Below, piece by piece: positions 8,109 through 15,967 of a stretch of 34,706 nucleotides of DNA (positions are counted from its first letter, which is position 1; the number at the start of each line of letters is the position of its first letter). The notes beneath the pieces were generated by a model, which was not told where the DNA came from, made no database searches, and saw only the letters and a program-made list of their open reading frames with translations. The translations under genes and the position numbers were made by a program. Location of the stretch: positions 1-34,706 of the forward strand of contig JAHRVR010000143.1 of assembly GCA_019090585.1 (NCBI GenBank). The letters run 5' to 3'. This stretch comes from Sphingomonadaceae bacterium. GTDB taxonomy: Bacteria > Pseudomonadota > Alphaproteobacteria > Sphingomonadales > Sphingomonadaceae.

Positions 8109-9335
8109 TCAGCGGCCCGAAGGGATTTCGCGGAAAGGCACGCCTTTATCGACGCGCACATCACCGGGCAGGCCAAGCACGCGTTCGGCAATCACGTTCT
8201 TCTGGATTTCATCCGTACCGCCACCGATGCGCAGACCAGCAGACCACAGGAAGCGTTGCTGGAAAGCGCCCCCGCGCGGCGACAGTTCAGAATCCTGCAC
8301 GATGCCGTAATGTCCCAGCAAGTCGACCGCCTCGCTGCCCAAACCCTGCGTCAGCCCGCTCCAGATCAACTTGCCAGCGGAACCTTCCGGCCCCGGCGGT
8401 TCACCGCGCGAGATCGCCGTCAGAATGCGAAATCCGATAAGACGCCGCGCTTCAGCATCAACATACAAGTCGGCGATGAAATCGCGGAACGCGGGATCGT
8501 CCATCACAGTGCCATCATCGGTAGGGACAGACGCGCCCAGGTCCATCATGTCTGACCATGTCAGGCCGGCGCTCTGACCGATTGCGGCACGCTCATTCAT
8601 CAGCGTGGTAATCACCACGCTCCAGCCGTCGTCAACTTCGCCAACCCGTTGGTCGTCGGGAATGCGGACATCATCGAAGAACACCTCGTTAAGCTCCGAA
8701 TCGCCGCCCATGGTCTTGATCGGGCGGACTTCCAGTCCCGGTGTATCCATTTTGAGCCAGAAGGCGGTGAGGCCCTTGTGCTTCGGTTTGTCTGGGTCGG
8801 TGCGAGTGATCAGCAAGCCATAGTCGGCATGGGCAGCGCCGCTGTTCCAGACCTTCTGCCCGTTGATTGCCCATTCATCACCATCGCGCACAGCCATTGT
8901 GCGCAGCCCGGCAGAATCCGAGCCGCTGGCAGGTTCGGAGAACAGCTGGCACCAGATTTCCTCGCCGCGCACGGCGGGGGGAACGCGCGCAAGCGATTTG
9001 GGATCATCATTGAACTTGCGAATTGCCGGAATCAGCATTTTGAGGCCGGTGATGTAATAGGGATCATGGATGCCCGCAGCCGTTTCCTCCTGCGAGAAAA
9101 TAACGTCCTCTATCTGCGTCCCGCCAGCACCGCCCGATTCCTTGGACCAGGTGATGCAAGCGTAACCGGCATCGGACTTGGTTGCCTGCCACTGGCGCAT
9201 CGCGTTCTTGTGACCGTCAGTCCAGACCAGCCGCTGGTCAACTGGCAATTCCTGCAGGTCCGGCTTGCTCGCTGCTATCCAGCTGCGCACTTTGGCGCGA
9301 TATGCGGCCTCTTCGGGGCTGTCTTCGAAATTCAT
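8109..9335 (-). CDS. Acyl-CoA dehydrogenase, large subunit type
   Basis: This 408-residue ACAD carries CQLFSEPASGSDSAGLRTM, the NGQKVWNSGAAHADYGLL segment, FFDDVRIPDDQRVGEVDDGW and a C-terminal GGGTDEIQKNVIAERVLGLP at about 371-390. As in the large ACAD at 4068, the EGT glutamate of medium-chain enzymes is replaced by glycine. Its ATG overlaps the stop of the upstream small ACAD in an ATGA arrangement (9332-9335), which indicates coupled translation and a heteromeric enzyme. This is the second small/large ACAD pair in the window. A Rieske oxygenase follows downstream and a CoA ligase gene lies upstream on the same strand, so the four probably serve one branch of the pathway. Confidence 0.93.
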   Translation of the reverse strand: MNFEDSPEEAAYRAKVRSWIAASKPDLQELPVDQRLVWTDGHKNAMRQWQATKSDAGYACITWSKESGGAGGTQIEDVIFSQEETAAGIHDPYYITGLKMLIPAIRKFNDDPKSLARVPPAVRGEEIWCQLFSEPASGSDSAGLRTMAVRDGDEWAINGQKVWNSGAAHADYGLLITRTDPDKPKHKGLTAFWLKMDTPGLEVRPIKTMGGDSELNEVFFDDVRIPDDQRVGEVDDGWSVVITTLMNERAAIGQSAGLTWSDMMDLGASVPTDDGTVMDDPAFRDFIADLYVDAEARRLIGFRILTAISRGEPPGPEGSAGKLIWSGLTQGLGSEAVDLLGHYGIVQDSELSPRGGAFQQRFLWSAGLRIGGGTDEIQKNVIAERVLGLPGDVRVDKGVPFREIPSGR

Positions 9336-10471
9336 GCCGCTTTCCCTTCAGCCCTGGCCGCGCCGCGTTGCACTTCAAGCCGGTCCGTCAGCTTGCGTTT
9401 CCATTCCTTTGCCGGGCCAATCGCCAGACCGAGATGCCGTGATCGGCGATAGAAAAAGTGGCAGTCACCTTCCCAGGTAAAGCCGATACCGCCATGCGTC
9501 TGGATGTTCTCCTTTGCCGCGAGCCAGAAGGCGCTGCATCCTGCAATCCGGGCTGAAGCCGCCGCGACGGGCAGTTCAGAAGCGTCGCTGGAAAGCGCCC
9601 ATGCGCCAAGATAGGCGCTGACCCGTGCAACTTCATTGCGAATAAAAACATCGGCAAGCTTGTGCTTGATCGCCTGATAGCTGCCGATCGGACGGCCAAA
9701 GGCATAGCGTTCCAGCGCATAATCGCGCGCCATTTCCAGCGCCCGGTCGGACCCGCCAACTTGTTCGAACGACAAAAGCACAGCCGCGCGATCATAGATG
9801 CGCTGCAATAGCTCAAACCCGTCACCGTCCCGTCCCAGCTGCTCTGCCGGAGCATTTTCGAAGCTGATCCTTGCAGCGCCGCGTGTCGGATCGAGAGTAG
9901 AGACCGCCTCGCGGGTTACGCCGCTGCCCGTCAGATCGACAAGAACGAGCCGCGGGCCATTGCTGCTTACTGCCAGAACAACCGCCTTGTCGGCCACCAT
10001 ACCATCGGCAACCGGCAGCTTTTCGCCTGTCAGCGTTCCGTTCTCGAAACGTACGGCAAGGCGTTTGACGCTCAACGCGCCGGGGCCTTCGGTAACCGCC
10101 AGCGTTCCGATTGATGTGCCGCTGGCTATCGCCGGGAGAATGGCCTTCTTCTGCTCTTCAGAACCTGCATGAAGCACCGATTCGGCAAACTGATAAATGC
10201 TCGATGCGAAGGGAACAGGCGCGAGGGCGCGGCCCAGTTCCTCTGCCAGTGCGCAAAGCTCTACATAGCCAAATGCGTGGCCGCCATATGCCTCGGGAAT
10301 AGCAGCGCCGCACCAGCCCTGTTCCGCAATCCGGGCCCACAGCTCCTTGTCATAGCCCTGCTCCGGATTATCCAGGACCCCGCGCGCCACGGTCAGCGGA
10401 GAAGCATCGGCAAGGAAACGCCGTGCTTCGTCCTTCAGCGCCTTTTGATCGTCTGTATAGTCAAAATTCAA
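9332..10471 (-). CDS. Acyl-CoA dehydrogenase family protein, small subunit type (TTG start)
   Basis: This 379-residue ACAD-fold protein has NFDYTDDQKALKDEARRFLAD at its start, an AIPEAYGGHAFGYVELCALAEELG helix, and ERYAFGRPIGSYQAIKHKLADV plus IQTHGGIGFTWEGDCHFFYRRS in the C-terminal domain. The middle domain is poorly conserved (KRLAVRFENGTLTGEKLPVADG), as in partner chains of heteromeric ACADs. I place the start at a TTG at 10471, preceded by AAGGGA at proper spacing; the frame runs open to 10528, but the extra 19 residues look non-coding. It overlaps the following large ACAD by four bases. The two together probably oxidise a ring- or branch-bearing acyl-CoA. Confidence 0.88.
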   Translation of the reverse strand: MNFDYTDDQKALKDEARRFLADASPLTVARGVLDNPEQGYDKELWARIAEQGWCGAAIPEAYGGHAFGYVELCALAEELGRALAPVPFASSIYQFAESVLHAGSEEQKKAILPAIASGTSIGTLAVTEGPGALSVKRLAVRFENGTLTGEKLPVADGMVADKAVVLAVSSNGPRLVLVDLTGSGVTREAVSTLDPTRGAARISFENAPAEQLGRDGDGFELLQRIYDRAAVLLSFEQVGGSDRALEMARDYALERYAFGRPIGSYQAIKHKLADVFIRNEVARVSAYLGAWALSSDASELPVAAASARIAGCSAFWLAAKENIQTHGGIGFTWEGDCHFFYRRSRHLGLAIGPAKEWKRKLTDRLEVQRGAARAEGKAA

Positions 10472-10647
10472 GGTGCGTCCCTTCCCGCCGCGTCCGGCCT
10501 TGCAACTCAGACCTGCGATGCCGGGCATCTGCGCAATTGCGTTAACTCTTGCTCATGGGCCCTTGCATGTTCTTTAACATCAAAACGCATTGGCATAGCA
10601 AGCACGCGATAGGCAGGTGCCAAAGGCCCGCCGGACAATCGCTGGAT

Positions 10648-12402
10648 TCAGCGCTTGTCACCTCGCACATGCTTCAGGAAAGTTCCGCGATCGACTTTGC
10701 CGGATGCCGTGCGTGGCAGGGGCTGGTGGCGAAAACGCACTTGCCGCGGCACTTTGAAGATCGCCAGATGCTCCTTGCACAAGGCCTTGATATCTTCCCC
10801 TGTCACGTCGGCACTTTCGTCCACGTAGCATTCTACCGCCACGATCTCGCCCAGCCGGCTGTCCGGCAGGCCATAAGCAATCGCTTCATGCACCGCGCCG
10901 TGGCCTTGCACGACCCGCTCCACTTCGGCGCAATAGATATTCTCACCGCCCGAAATGACCATGTTCTTCTTGCGATCGACAATGGTGTAAATGCCGTTCT
11001 CATCGACGACGGCAATATCGCCGGAATCGAGCCAGCCATCCTGCAGCGCCTCGTCCGTCGCCTCGGGGTTATTGTAATAGCCTTCCATAAGGCCTGCGCA
11101 CGAGACCCACAATTCGCCCGGCTCGCCAATGGCAGCTTCACTGCCATCCTCCCGCCGCAACTGGACGTTGACCGTGGGAACCGGCCAACCGCAGGACGTG
11201 GGATGATCAAAGTAAATATTGCCGCTGATCACGCAGCTCCATCCTGATGTTTCAGTCTGGCCATACGTATTGGAAATCAGGCAATTGGGCATACGCTCCT
11301 TGATCTGGCTTACAATTTCCATATCGAGCGGAGCCGCGCCGTTCGCCATGTTGTTGATCCGGCCGAGCAATTCCGGAGTTGCGCGCTCAGACTTGAACAT
11401 ATCAAAGACCATCGCGGGCACGAAAGACAACCGGGTCATCCCGACGTTCTCAACCATGTCGAGCGCCACTTCCGGATTCCATTTTCCGGGTATGTGCATG
11501 GTCGTGCCAATGCTGACGGCGCGATACAAAGGCATAATTCCGCCAAGGTGGAACATTGGCGCGAGAATGACCGCAGGAGTGGACATGCAGCGCTGATCGG
11601 GCGGCAAGGTCACACCGCTTTCTTCCTCATAACGGATGTCGTGAACCCGGCCCATAAGACAGGCCATAGAAATCGAATAGGCAATCGAGCCCTGACTCAG
11701 CAGCGCAGCTTTTGGGAAGCCGGTGGTCCCTGAAGTAAACAGGATCATGCCGCCCGCTTCGGGCGGCAGATCCAGAGGCTCGAATTCCACGCCATTGATC
11801 GGGGCCGAAACAGCCTTGAACCCGGCATCGCGGTCATCGCGCAAGGCATTTTCGGGCGCACCGACAACAGTGCGCGACCAGGCCGGATCGGGCCGGGCTG
11901 CCGAGATCAGATTGTCCCGTTCTGCATCAAGGATCGCCGCCTTGCATTCCACCAGATCCATGGCGCGCAGCATTTCCTCAGCAACGCCGCGGCTGTTGAT
12001 GATCGCCACAATGCCGCCAAGCGATGTGATCGAGAGAACAGACAGGACCAGTTCGGCCCGGTTGGTCATCACAACCGCGACAACGTCTCCCGTCTCAATG
12101 CCTATGTCCTCACGCAAGTGCTTTGCGAGCGCGGCGGCGCGCGCGAGCCCTTCGGCATATGTGAACGTGATGTCGCCATCGACGACCATCATCCGGTCGG
12201 GAAATTCCATGGCCTGACGATAAAGCCCCGCAAGGTTGCGCGAATGACCTTTCAGGACCGCATGAGGGCGGCCGCGAACCGAAACCGTCTGAGTTTCGAA
12301 TTCCTGGCCCGGTTCAGTCATGCTGAGGGCCAACGGATCACGAATATTCGCCCTAAATCCGTTCATTTCATCCAAATGTCCAAGATTTGAGTCGCTAGTC
12401 AA
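10648..12402 (-). CDS. AMP-dependent acyl-CoA ligase (ANL superfamily), TTG start likely
   Basis: This protein of up to 584 residues is an acid-CoA ligase of the fatty-acyl/aryl type. Motifs in order are GGMILFTSGTTGFPKAALLSQ (phosphate loop), APMFHLGGIMPLY, ISNTYGQTETSG, LDSGDIAVVDENG, DRKKNMVISGGENIY and the catalytic lysine in PRTASGKVDRG near the C-terminus. The TTG at 12402 has GGGAG six bases upstream; an in-frame ATG at 12366 is an alternative start, and conserved sequence begins well after either. It heads the minus-strand run that continues, after a 176-base gap, into the second ACAD pair and the Rieske gene. It is divergent from the MFS transporter at 12590, with an operator-like inverted repeat between them. 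With the ligase at 5299 there are two activation enzymes, perhaps for early and late acids of one pathway. Confidence 0.92.
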   Translation of the reverse strand: MTSDSNLGHLDEMNGFRANIRDPLALSMTEPGQEFETQTVSVRGRPHAVLKGHSRNLAGLYRQAMEFPDRMMVVDGDITFTYAEGLARAAALAKHLREDIGIETGDVVAVVMTNRAELVLSVLSITSLGGIVAIINSRGVAEEMLRAMDLVECKAAILDAERDNLISAARPDPAWSRTVVGAPENALRDDRDAGFKAVSAPINGVEFEPLDLPPEAGGMILFTSGTTGFPKAALLSQGSIAYSISMACLMGRVHDIRYEEESGVTLPPDQRCMSTPAVILAPMFHLGGIMPLYRAVSIGTTMHIPGKWNPEVALDMVENVGMTRLSFVPAMVFDMFKSERATPELLGRINNMANGAAPLDMEIVSQIKERMPNCLISNTYGQTETSGWSCVISGNIYFDHPTSCGWPVPTVNVQLRREDGSEAAIGEPGELWVSCAGLMEGYYNNPEATDEALQDGWLDSGDIAVVDENGIYTIVDRKKNMVISGGENIYCAEVERVVQGHGAVHEAIAYGLPDSRLGEIVAVECYVDESADVTGEDIKALCKEHLAIFKVPRQVRFRHQPLPRTASGKVDRGTFLKHVRGDKR

Positions 12403-12447
12403 TATGAACTCCCGGCATTTGACGTAAACCGCAATTGAACAAAGCCA

Positions 12448-12464
12448 ATAACCGGGGCGGTTAT
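12448..12464. promoter_or_regulatory. Candidate operator: ATAACCG-GGG-CGGTTAT
   Basis: This is a perfect inverted repeat with 7-bp arms and a 3-base spacer, in the 187-base divergent region between the CoA ligase operon and the MFS transporter. The size and symmetry fit a TetR- or MarR-type dimer site. No such regulator is encoded in the window, so the binding protein would be encoded elsewhere. Confidence 0.5.
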
Positions 12465-12589
12465 AGGGTCAAGCATCCACGCTTGCAAAAATGGAAAATG
12501 GCACCGCCGATGTGCATCTTCGCAAGACAACTGCGTTGCCCGGCGATAAGGCGGGTTCAAGAACAAGATCGTGATCTGGGGAGTAAAGG

Positions 12590-13846
12590 TTGTCTGGCAG
12601 GGTCGCGGCGAGTGCCGCAGCGGAATGGCGTGCGCATTGGTCGGTCGTGGCGGCGGCATGTGCCGGGATGGGTCTTGCGACAATCGCCATGTATACAACA
12701 AGCCTCTTCATCGAACCCCTGGAGGCCGAATTCGGCTGGACCCGCGCCGAGATCATGTCGGGATATGTCCTCACCGCGGTAGTCGGCGTGGTTTGCGCGC
12801 CGCTGATCGGCATCGCGGTCGACCGGTTTGGGCCAAGACGAATCGGAATCGCAGCCAGCATCACCGCTCCCATTGCCTTTGCCATGCTGGGCCTGACCAA
12901 TGACAACATCTGGGTCTGGCGGGCGCTGTGGGGCGTCTTTGCACTCTCTACGATCCTGCTCCAGCCGGCGATCTGGACTTCTGCCGTAACGGCGTTTTTC
13001 AGCACTGGCAGAGGCTTTGCCCTGGCCTGCACCCTTTGTGGAAGCGGACTATCCTCGATCGCGATGCCGCTGCTGACTTATGAGGTGATCGAGCGGTTCG
13101 GCTGGCGCATCGGATTTGCGATGATCGCGCTGTTCTGGTTCCTCATCGTCTTCCCGCTGGTCATCTTCTTCTTCACAAGCCCGCAGGACCGGGACCGGAT
13201 TAGCCGCAGTGAACGATCCGCCCGCATCAGCCGGGATTTTGGCTACGTTTTCCGTACAATGATATTGTCCCGCCGATTCTTTCAGGTCGCGTTCGCCGGA
13301 CTATTCATTGCCACTGTCGTCGTATCGATTGTAATTACACTTGTGCCGATCCTGACCAGCAATGGCATCTCTCGCGGCACTGCCGCCAGCATTGCCGGCA
13401 CATTGGGCTTTACTTCGATCGCTGGCAGGCTGGCAGTCGGCTATTTGCTGGACCACGTTCAGGCGCGATTCCTCGCCGCCATCATGCTTTGCATGCCGGT
13501 TGTAGCGATTATTCTCCTCTTGCAATTGCCGCAATCGGTCCCGGCCGCCATGGCCGCCGTGATGATTCTCGGCCTGGCGCTGGGGGCAGAGCTGGACTTG
13601 CTGGCCTATATCACCTCGCGCTATTTCGACCTCAACTATTTCGGGACGCTGTTCGGGACTATTGGCGGTTTCGTATCGCTGGCGGGCGGTGCCGGTCCGC
13701 TTATTCTCAATCTCGTTTACGACATGACCGGGTCTTATGTGCCCGCCTTGCTTGCCGCGATCCCGATCTGCCTGGCAGCGGCGCTGCTTTTCCTGCTGCT
13801 GGGCCCCTATCCGGAAAACCTGGATGCATCGTCGCAGGCCCACTGA
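12590..13846 (+). CDS. MFS transporter (TTG start likely)
   Basis: This 418-residue, very hydrophobic protein has about twelve membrane segments in two halves, split by a charged loop at about 200-225 (FFTSPQDRDRISRSERSARIS). The major-facilitator loop signature appears as GIAVDRFGPRR after the second helix. The region LFIEPLEAEFGWTRAEI is typical of the monocarboxylate/oxalate-formate-like branch, and the MFS protein at 29275 has the matching LFMEPLQDEFGWSRTTI, so the two are paralogues. The start is a TTG at 12590 after GGGGAG. As the first gene after the divergent promoter and just before the oxygenase genes, it probably imports the acid substrate across the inner membrane. Substrate and direction are inferred. 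Confidence 0.9.
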   Translation: MSGRVAASAAAEWRAHWSVVAAACAGMGLATIAMYTTSLFIEPLEAEFGWTRAEIMSGYVLTAVVGVVCAPLIGIAVDRFGPRRIGIAASITAPIAFAMLGLTNDNIWVWRALWGVFALSTILLQPAIWTSAVTAFFSTGRGFALACTLCGSGLSSIAMPLLTYEVIERFGWRIGFAMIALFWFLIVFPLVIFFFTSPQDRDRISRSERSARISRDFGYVFRTMILSRRFFQVAFAGLFIATVVVSIVITLVPILTSNGISRGTAASIAGTLGFTSIAGRLAVGYLLDHVQARFLAAIMLCMPVVAIILLLQLPQSVPAAMAAVMILGLALGAELDLLAYITSRYFDLNYFGTLFGTIGGFVSLAGGAGPLILNLVYDMTGSYVPALLAAIPICLAAALLFLLLGPYPENLDASSQAH

Positions 13847-13850
13847 TATG

Positions 13851-13861
13851 GACATATTGTC
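13851..13861. promoter_or_regulatory. Small palindrome GACA-TAT-TGTC
   Basis: A short perfect inverted repeat lies four bases after the MFS stop and 75 bases before the flavin monooxygenase ATG, inside an A+T-rich stretch. It may be an operator or part of a promoter for the monooxygenase; the arms are short, so chance is possible. Confidence 0.25.
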
Positions 13862-13867
13862 TATATT

Positions 13868-13891
13868 TTGATTTAGGTCAGTGAACCCGCC
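13868..13891 (+). promoter_or_regulatory. Candidate promoter motif (copy 2 of 3): TTGAT-N4-GTCA followed by GTGAACCCGCC
   Basis: TTGAT begins at 13868 and CAGTGAACCCGCC occupies 13879-13891, 44 bases upstream of the flavin monooxygenase ATG. The 13-mer is identical to the copy at 903-915, and the whole block matches the copy at 15897-15920 at 18 of 24 positions by eye. The TTGAT-N4 half-site design resembles Crp/Fnr-type sites, but no regulator is assigned. Confidence 0.4.
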
Positions 13892-13935
13892 TGAAATAAC
13901 GGATCACAGCAGCCATCGCCTGAGGAGATAACGGG

Positions 13936-15432
13936 ATGAGCAATTCAAGTTCGAACGGCGAAGGCAACGGCCTGCGCACCATCATCATCGGTGCGGGCAT
14001 GGCGGGCCTGCTTGCAGGTATCAAGCTGAAGGAACGCGGCGAAAACGACTTCACGATCTATGAAAAGAACGATGGTGTTGGCGGAACCTGGAAAGAAAAC
14101 ACGTATCCGGGCCTTGCCTGCGACGTTCCCGCCCATGCCTATACCTATTCCTTTGCTTACAATCCCGAATGGAGCTCGTTCCTTGCTCCCGGCCCCGAGA
14201 TCCGCGAATATTTTGAGGACATGGTCGAGCGTTACGGACTTGAAAACCACATCCGTTTCAACAGCGAGATCGACACATGCGAATGGCGCGGCGGACAATG
14301 GCATATACGCACAAAGGACGGGCATGAAGATGTCGGACAAGTCCTTGTCGCGGCAACTGGCGTGCTCCATCATCCCAACTTTCCAAAGATCGAAGGCCTG
14401 GACGACTTTGCCGGACCCAGCTTCCACAGCGCGCGCTGGGACCATTCGGTCCAACTGGACGGAAAGCGCATCGGCGTAATCGGAACCGGCTCAACCGGCG
14501 TTCAGATCGTCGGCGCGCTCGCCGGGCGGGCATCAAAGCTCATCCAGTTTCAGCGCACCGCGCAATACATCATGTCCCGGCCCGGGGTTGCCTATACCGA
14601 GGAGGACAAACGCGCCTTTCGCGAAGATCCGTCAAAGATCGAGATGATCCGGGACAATCCCCGGTCTGCAGAATTCCGCAACCTCTTTCTGGAAGCAATC
14701 CTTAAACCGGAATCGACGGCGCTGGACGATCTGGAAGCCATGTTGATCCAGAACCTGGAAGAGAGCGTGAAGGACCCGGTGCTGCTGGAAAAACTGCGTC
14801 CCAATTATCGCGCGGCCTGCAAGCGCCTGATCTTTTCGAACAATTATTATGAGGCAGTCCAGCATCCCGATGTCGAGATCGAGACCGGTGCGATCGAGCG
14901 GATCGAACCGGAAGGTGTCCGACTGAAGGACGGCACGCTTGTGGAGCTGGACGTGCTTGTGCTTGCCACCGGCTTCAAGGCGGACCAGTTCGTCCGGCCG
15001 ATGACAATCACGGGCGAAGGCGGCATGGATCTTGAAGAACTTTGGTCCCAAACGCCCCGCGCCTATTATGCGGTTACGGTCCCCAACTTCCCCAATATGG
15101 TCCTGTTGAATGGCCCATCAGGCCCGGTTGGCAATTTCTCACTGATCGACGTTGCCGAAGCGCAATGGAACTATTTCGACCAGTTGATCGAGCCCGTCCG
15201 CAAGGGCGAATGCCTGGGCATAGCCCCCACCATGGAAGCACTCGATGCTTATGATGTGCGCCGCAAGGAAGCAGCGGCCAAGACCGTCTGGGCGTCAGGC
15301 TGCAAGAGCTGGTACATCGGCGATGATGGCCTGCCTCAGGTCTGGTCCTGGAGCATGGATCATTTCTGGGATGTGATGAGCAAACCGAAGTTCGATGATT
15401 ACGAACTTTTTGAGGCGATTGCGGCGGAATAG
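13936..15432 (+). CDS. Flavin-dependent Baeyer-Villiger-type monooxygenase
   Basis: This 498-residue class B flavoprotein monooxygenase uses FAD and NADPH to insert oxygen next to a ketone carbonyl, giving an ester or lactone. It has the FAD-binding GAGMAG (19-24), the flavin segment GVGGTWKENTYPGLACDVPAHAYTYSF, the family signature FxGxxxHxxxW as FAGPSFHSARWD (158-169), and the NADPH-binding GTGSTG (183-188). The ATG at 13936 follows GAGGAG. The next genes encode a small EthD-like protein, a Rieske oxygenase and a cupin on the same strand. A lactonase is encoded at 2070, which suggests ring opening by oxygenation then hydrolysis. The signature also occurs in close relatives that hydroxylate other groups, so the exact reaction is inferred. 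Confidence 0.9.
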   Translation: MSNSSSNGEGNGLRTIIIGAGMAGLLAGIKLKERGENDFTIYEKNDGVGGTWKENTYPGLACDVPAHAYTYSFAYNPEWSSFLAPGPEIREYFEDMVERYGLENHIRFNSEIDTCEWRGGQWHIRTKDGHEDVGQVLVAATGVLHHPNFPKIEGLDDFAGPSFHSARWDHSVQLDGKRIGVIGTGSTGVQIVGALAGRASKLIQFQRTAQYIMSRPGVAYTEEDKRAFREDPSKIEMIRDNPRSAEFRNLFLEAILKPESTALDDLEAMLIQNLEESVKDPVLLEKLRPNYRAACKRLIFSNNYYEAVQHPDVEIETGAIERIEPEGVRLKDGTLVELDVLVLATGFKADQFVRPMTITGEGGMDLEELWSQTPRAYYAVTVPNFPNMVLLNGPSGPVGNFSLIDVAEAQWNYFDQLIEPVRKGECLGIAPTMEALDAYDVRRKEAAAKTVWASGCKSWYIGDDGLPQVWSWSMDHFWDVMSKPKFDDYELFEAIAAE

Positions 15433-15540
15433 CCCGGCTGGAGCTTCGGCACCGGCCCTCTCGCCCAGCATGATTGAGGCTGCCCGCGATCTATGCAAAA
15501 TGCACTAGGGTATGTGCGATCGGTTTTTTGGAGAGAAGCA

Positions 15541-15876
15541 TTGGCACGGTTTGATTTTATAGTCCTGTCCCGCTGCACACCCGGCAAGGAGAAGGAATTC
15601 GAGGACTGGTATATCAACCAGCATCTGGTTGACGTTTGCAAGATTGACGGTGTTGTCGGCGCCCGGATTACGCAATTACAGTTCCAGAAAGTTTACGAAC
15701 TCGATGCCCCGCAATGGGGCTATCTGACCTTCTACACGCTGGATTGCGACGACCCGCAGCCGATTCTCGACGAGATCGACAGGGTCAAGGGCACGGATGA
15801 AATGCCGCTCAGTCCATACCTCAACAGGGAAGGCCTGCTGCAAGCAATCGGCAAAGAGATCGGAAGCTACCCGTAA
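15541..15876 (+). CDS. Small EthD-like / dimeric alpha-beta barrel protein (TTG start)
   Basis: This protein of about 111 residues has the ferredoxin-like dimeric alpha-beta barrel pattern: an opening strand FDFIVLSRCTPGKEKEFEDWYINQHLVDV, then GVVGARITQLQF, then a strand GYLTFYTLDCDD and a final helix. The phrase EFEDWYINQHLVDV fits the EthD/DUF4286-like group, found as helpers or small cofactor-free enzymes in catabolic clusters. I prefer a TTG start at 15541, after GGAGAGAAG and directly before the conserved strand; the frame is open to an ATG at 15493 without a clear ribosome-binding site. It lies between the monooxygenase and Rieske genes on the same strand. Its reaction is unknown. Confidence 0.75.
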   Translation: MARFDFIVLSRCTPGKEKEFEDWYINQHLVDVCKIDGVVGARITQLQFQKVYELDAPQWGYLTFYTLDCDDPQPILDEIDRVKGTDEMPLSPYLNREGLLQAIGKEIGSYP

Positions 15877-15896
15877 CCCCACTCTCGTTTTCGAAA

Positions 15897-15920
15897 TTGA
15901 TATACATCAGTGAAAATGCC
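15897..15920 (+). promoter_or_regulatory. Candidate promoter motif (copy 3 of 3): TTGAT-ATAC-ATCA then GTGAAAATGCC
   Basis: TTGAT-N4-ATCA at 15897-15909 is one base short of the classical Fnr-type TTGAT-N4-ATCAA, and overlaps CAGTGAA-N3-GCC at 15908-15920. It lies 47 bases upstream of the Rieske ATG, matching the position of the similar block before the flavin monooxygenase. Function is inferred from repetition at equivalent promoter positions. Confidence 0.4.
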
Positions 15921-15967
15921 CCCCAGAAAGGTGAGCTCGTGGGCAGCAAGCTCAGGAGGAGGATTCA

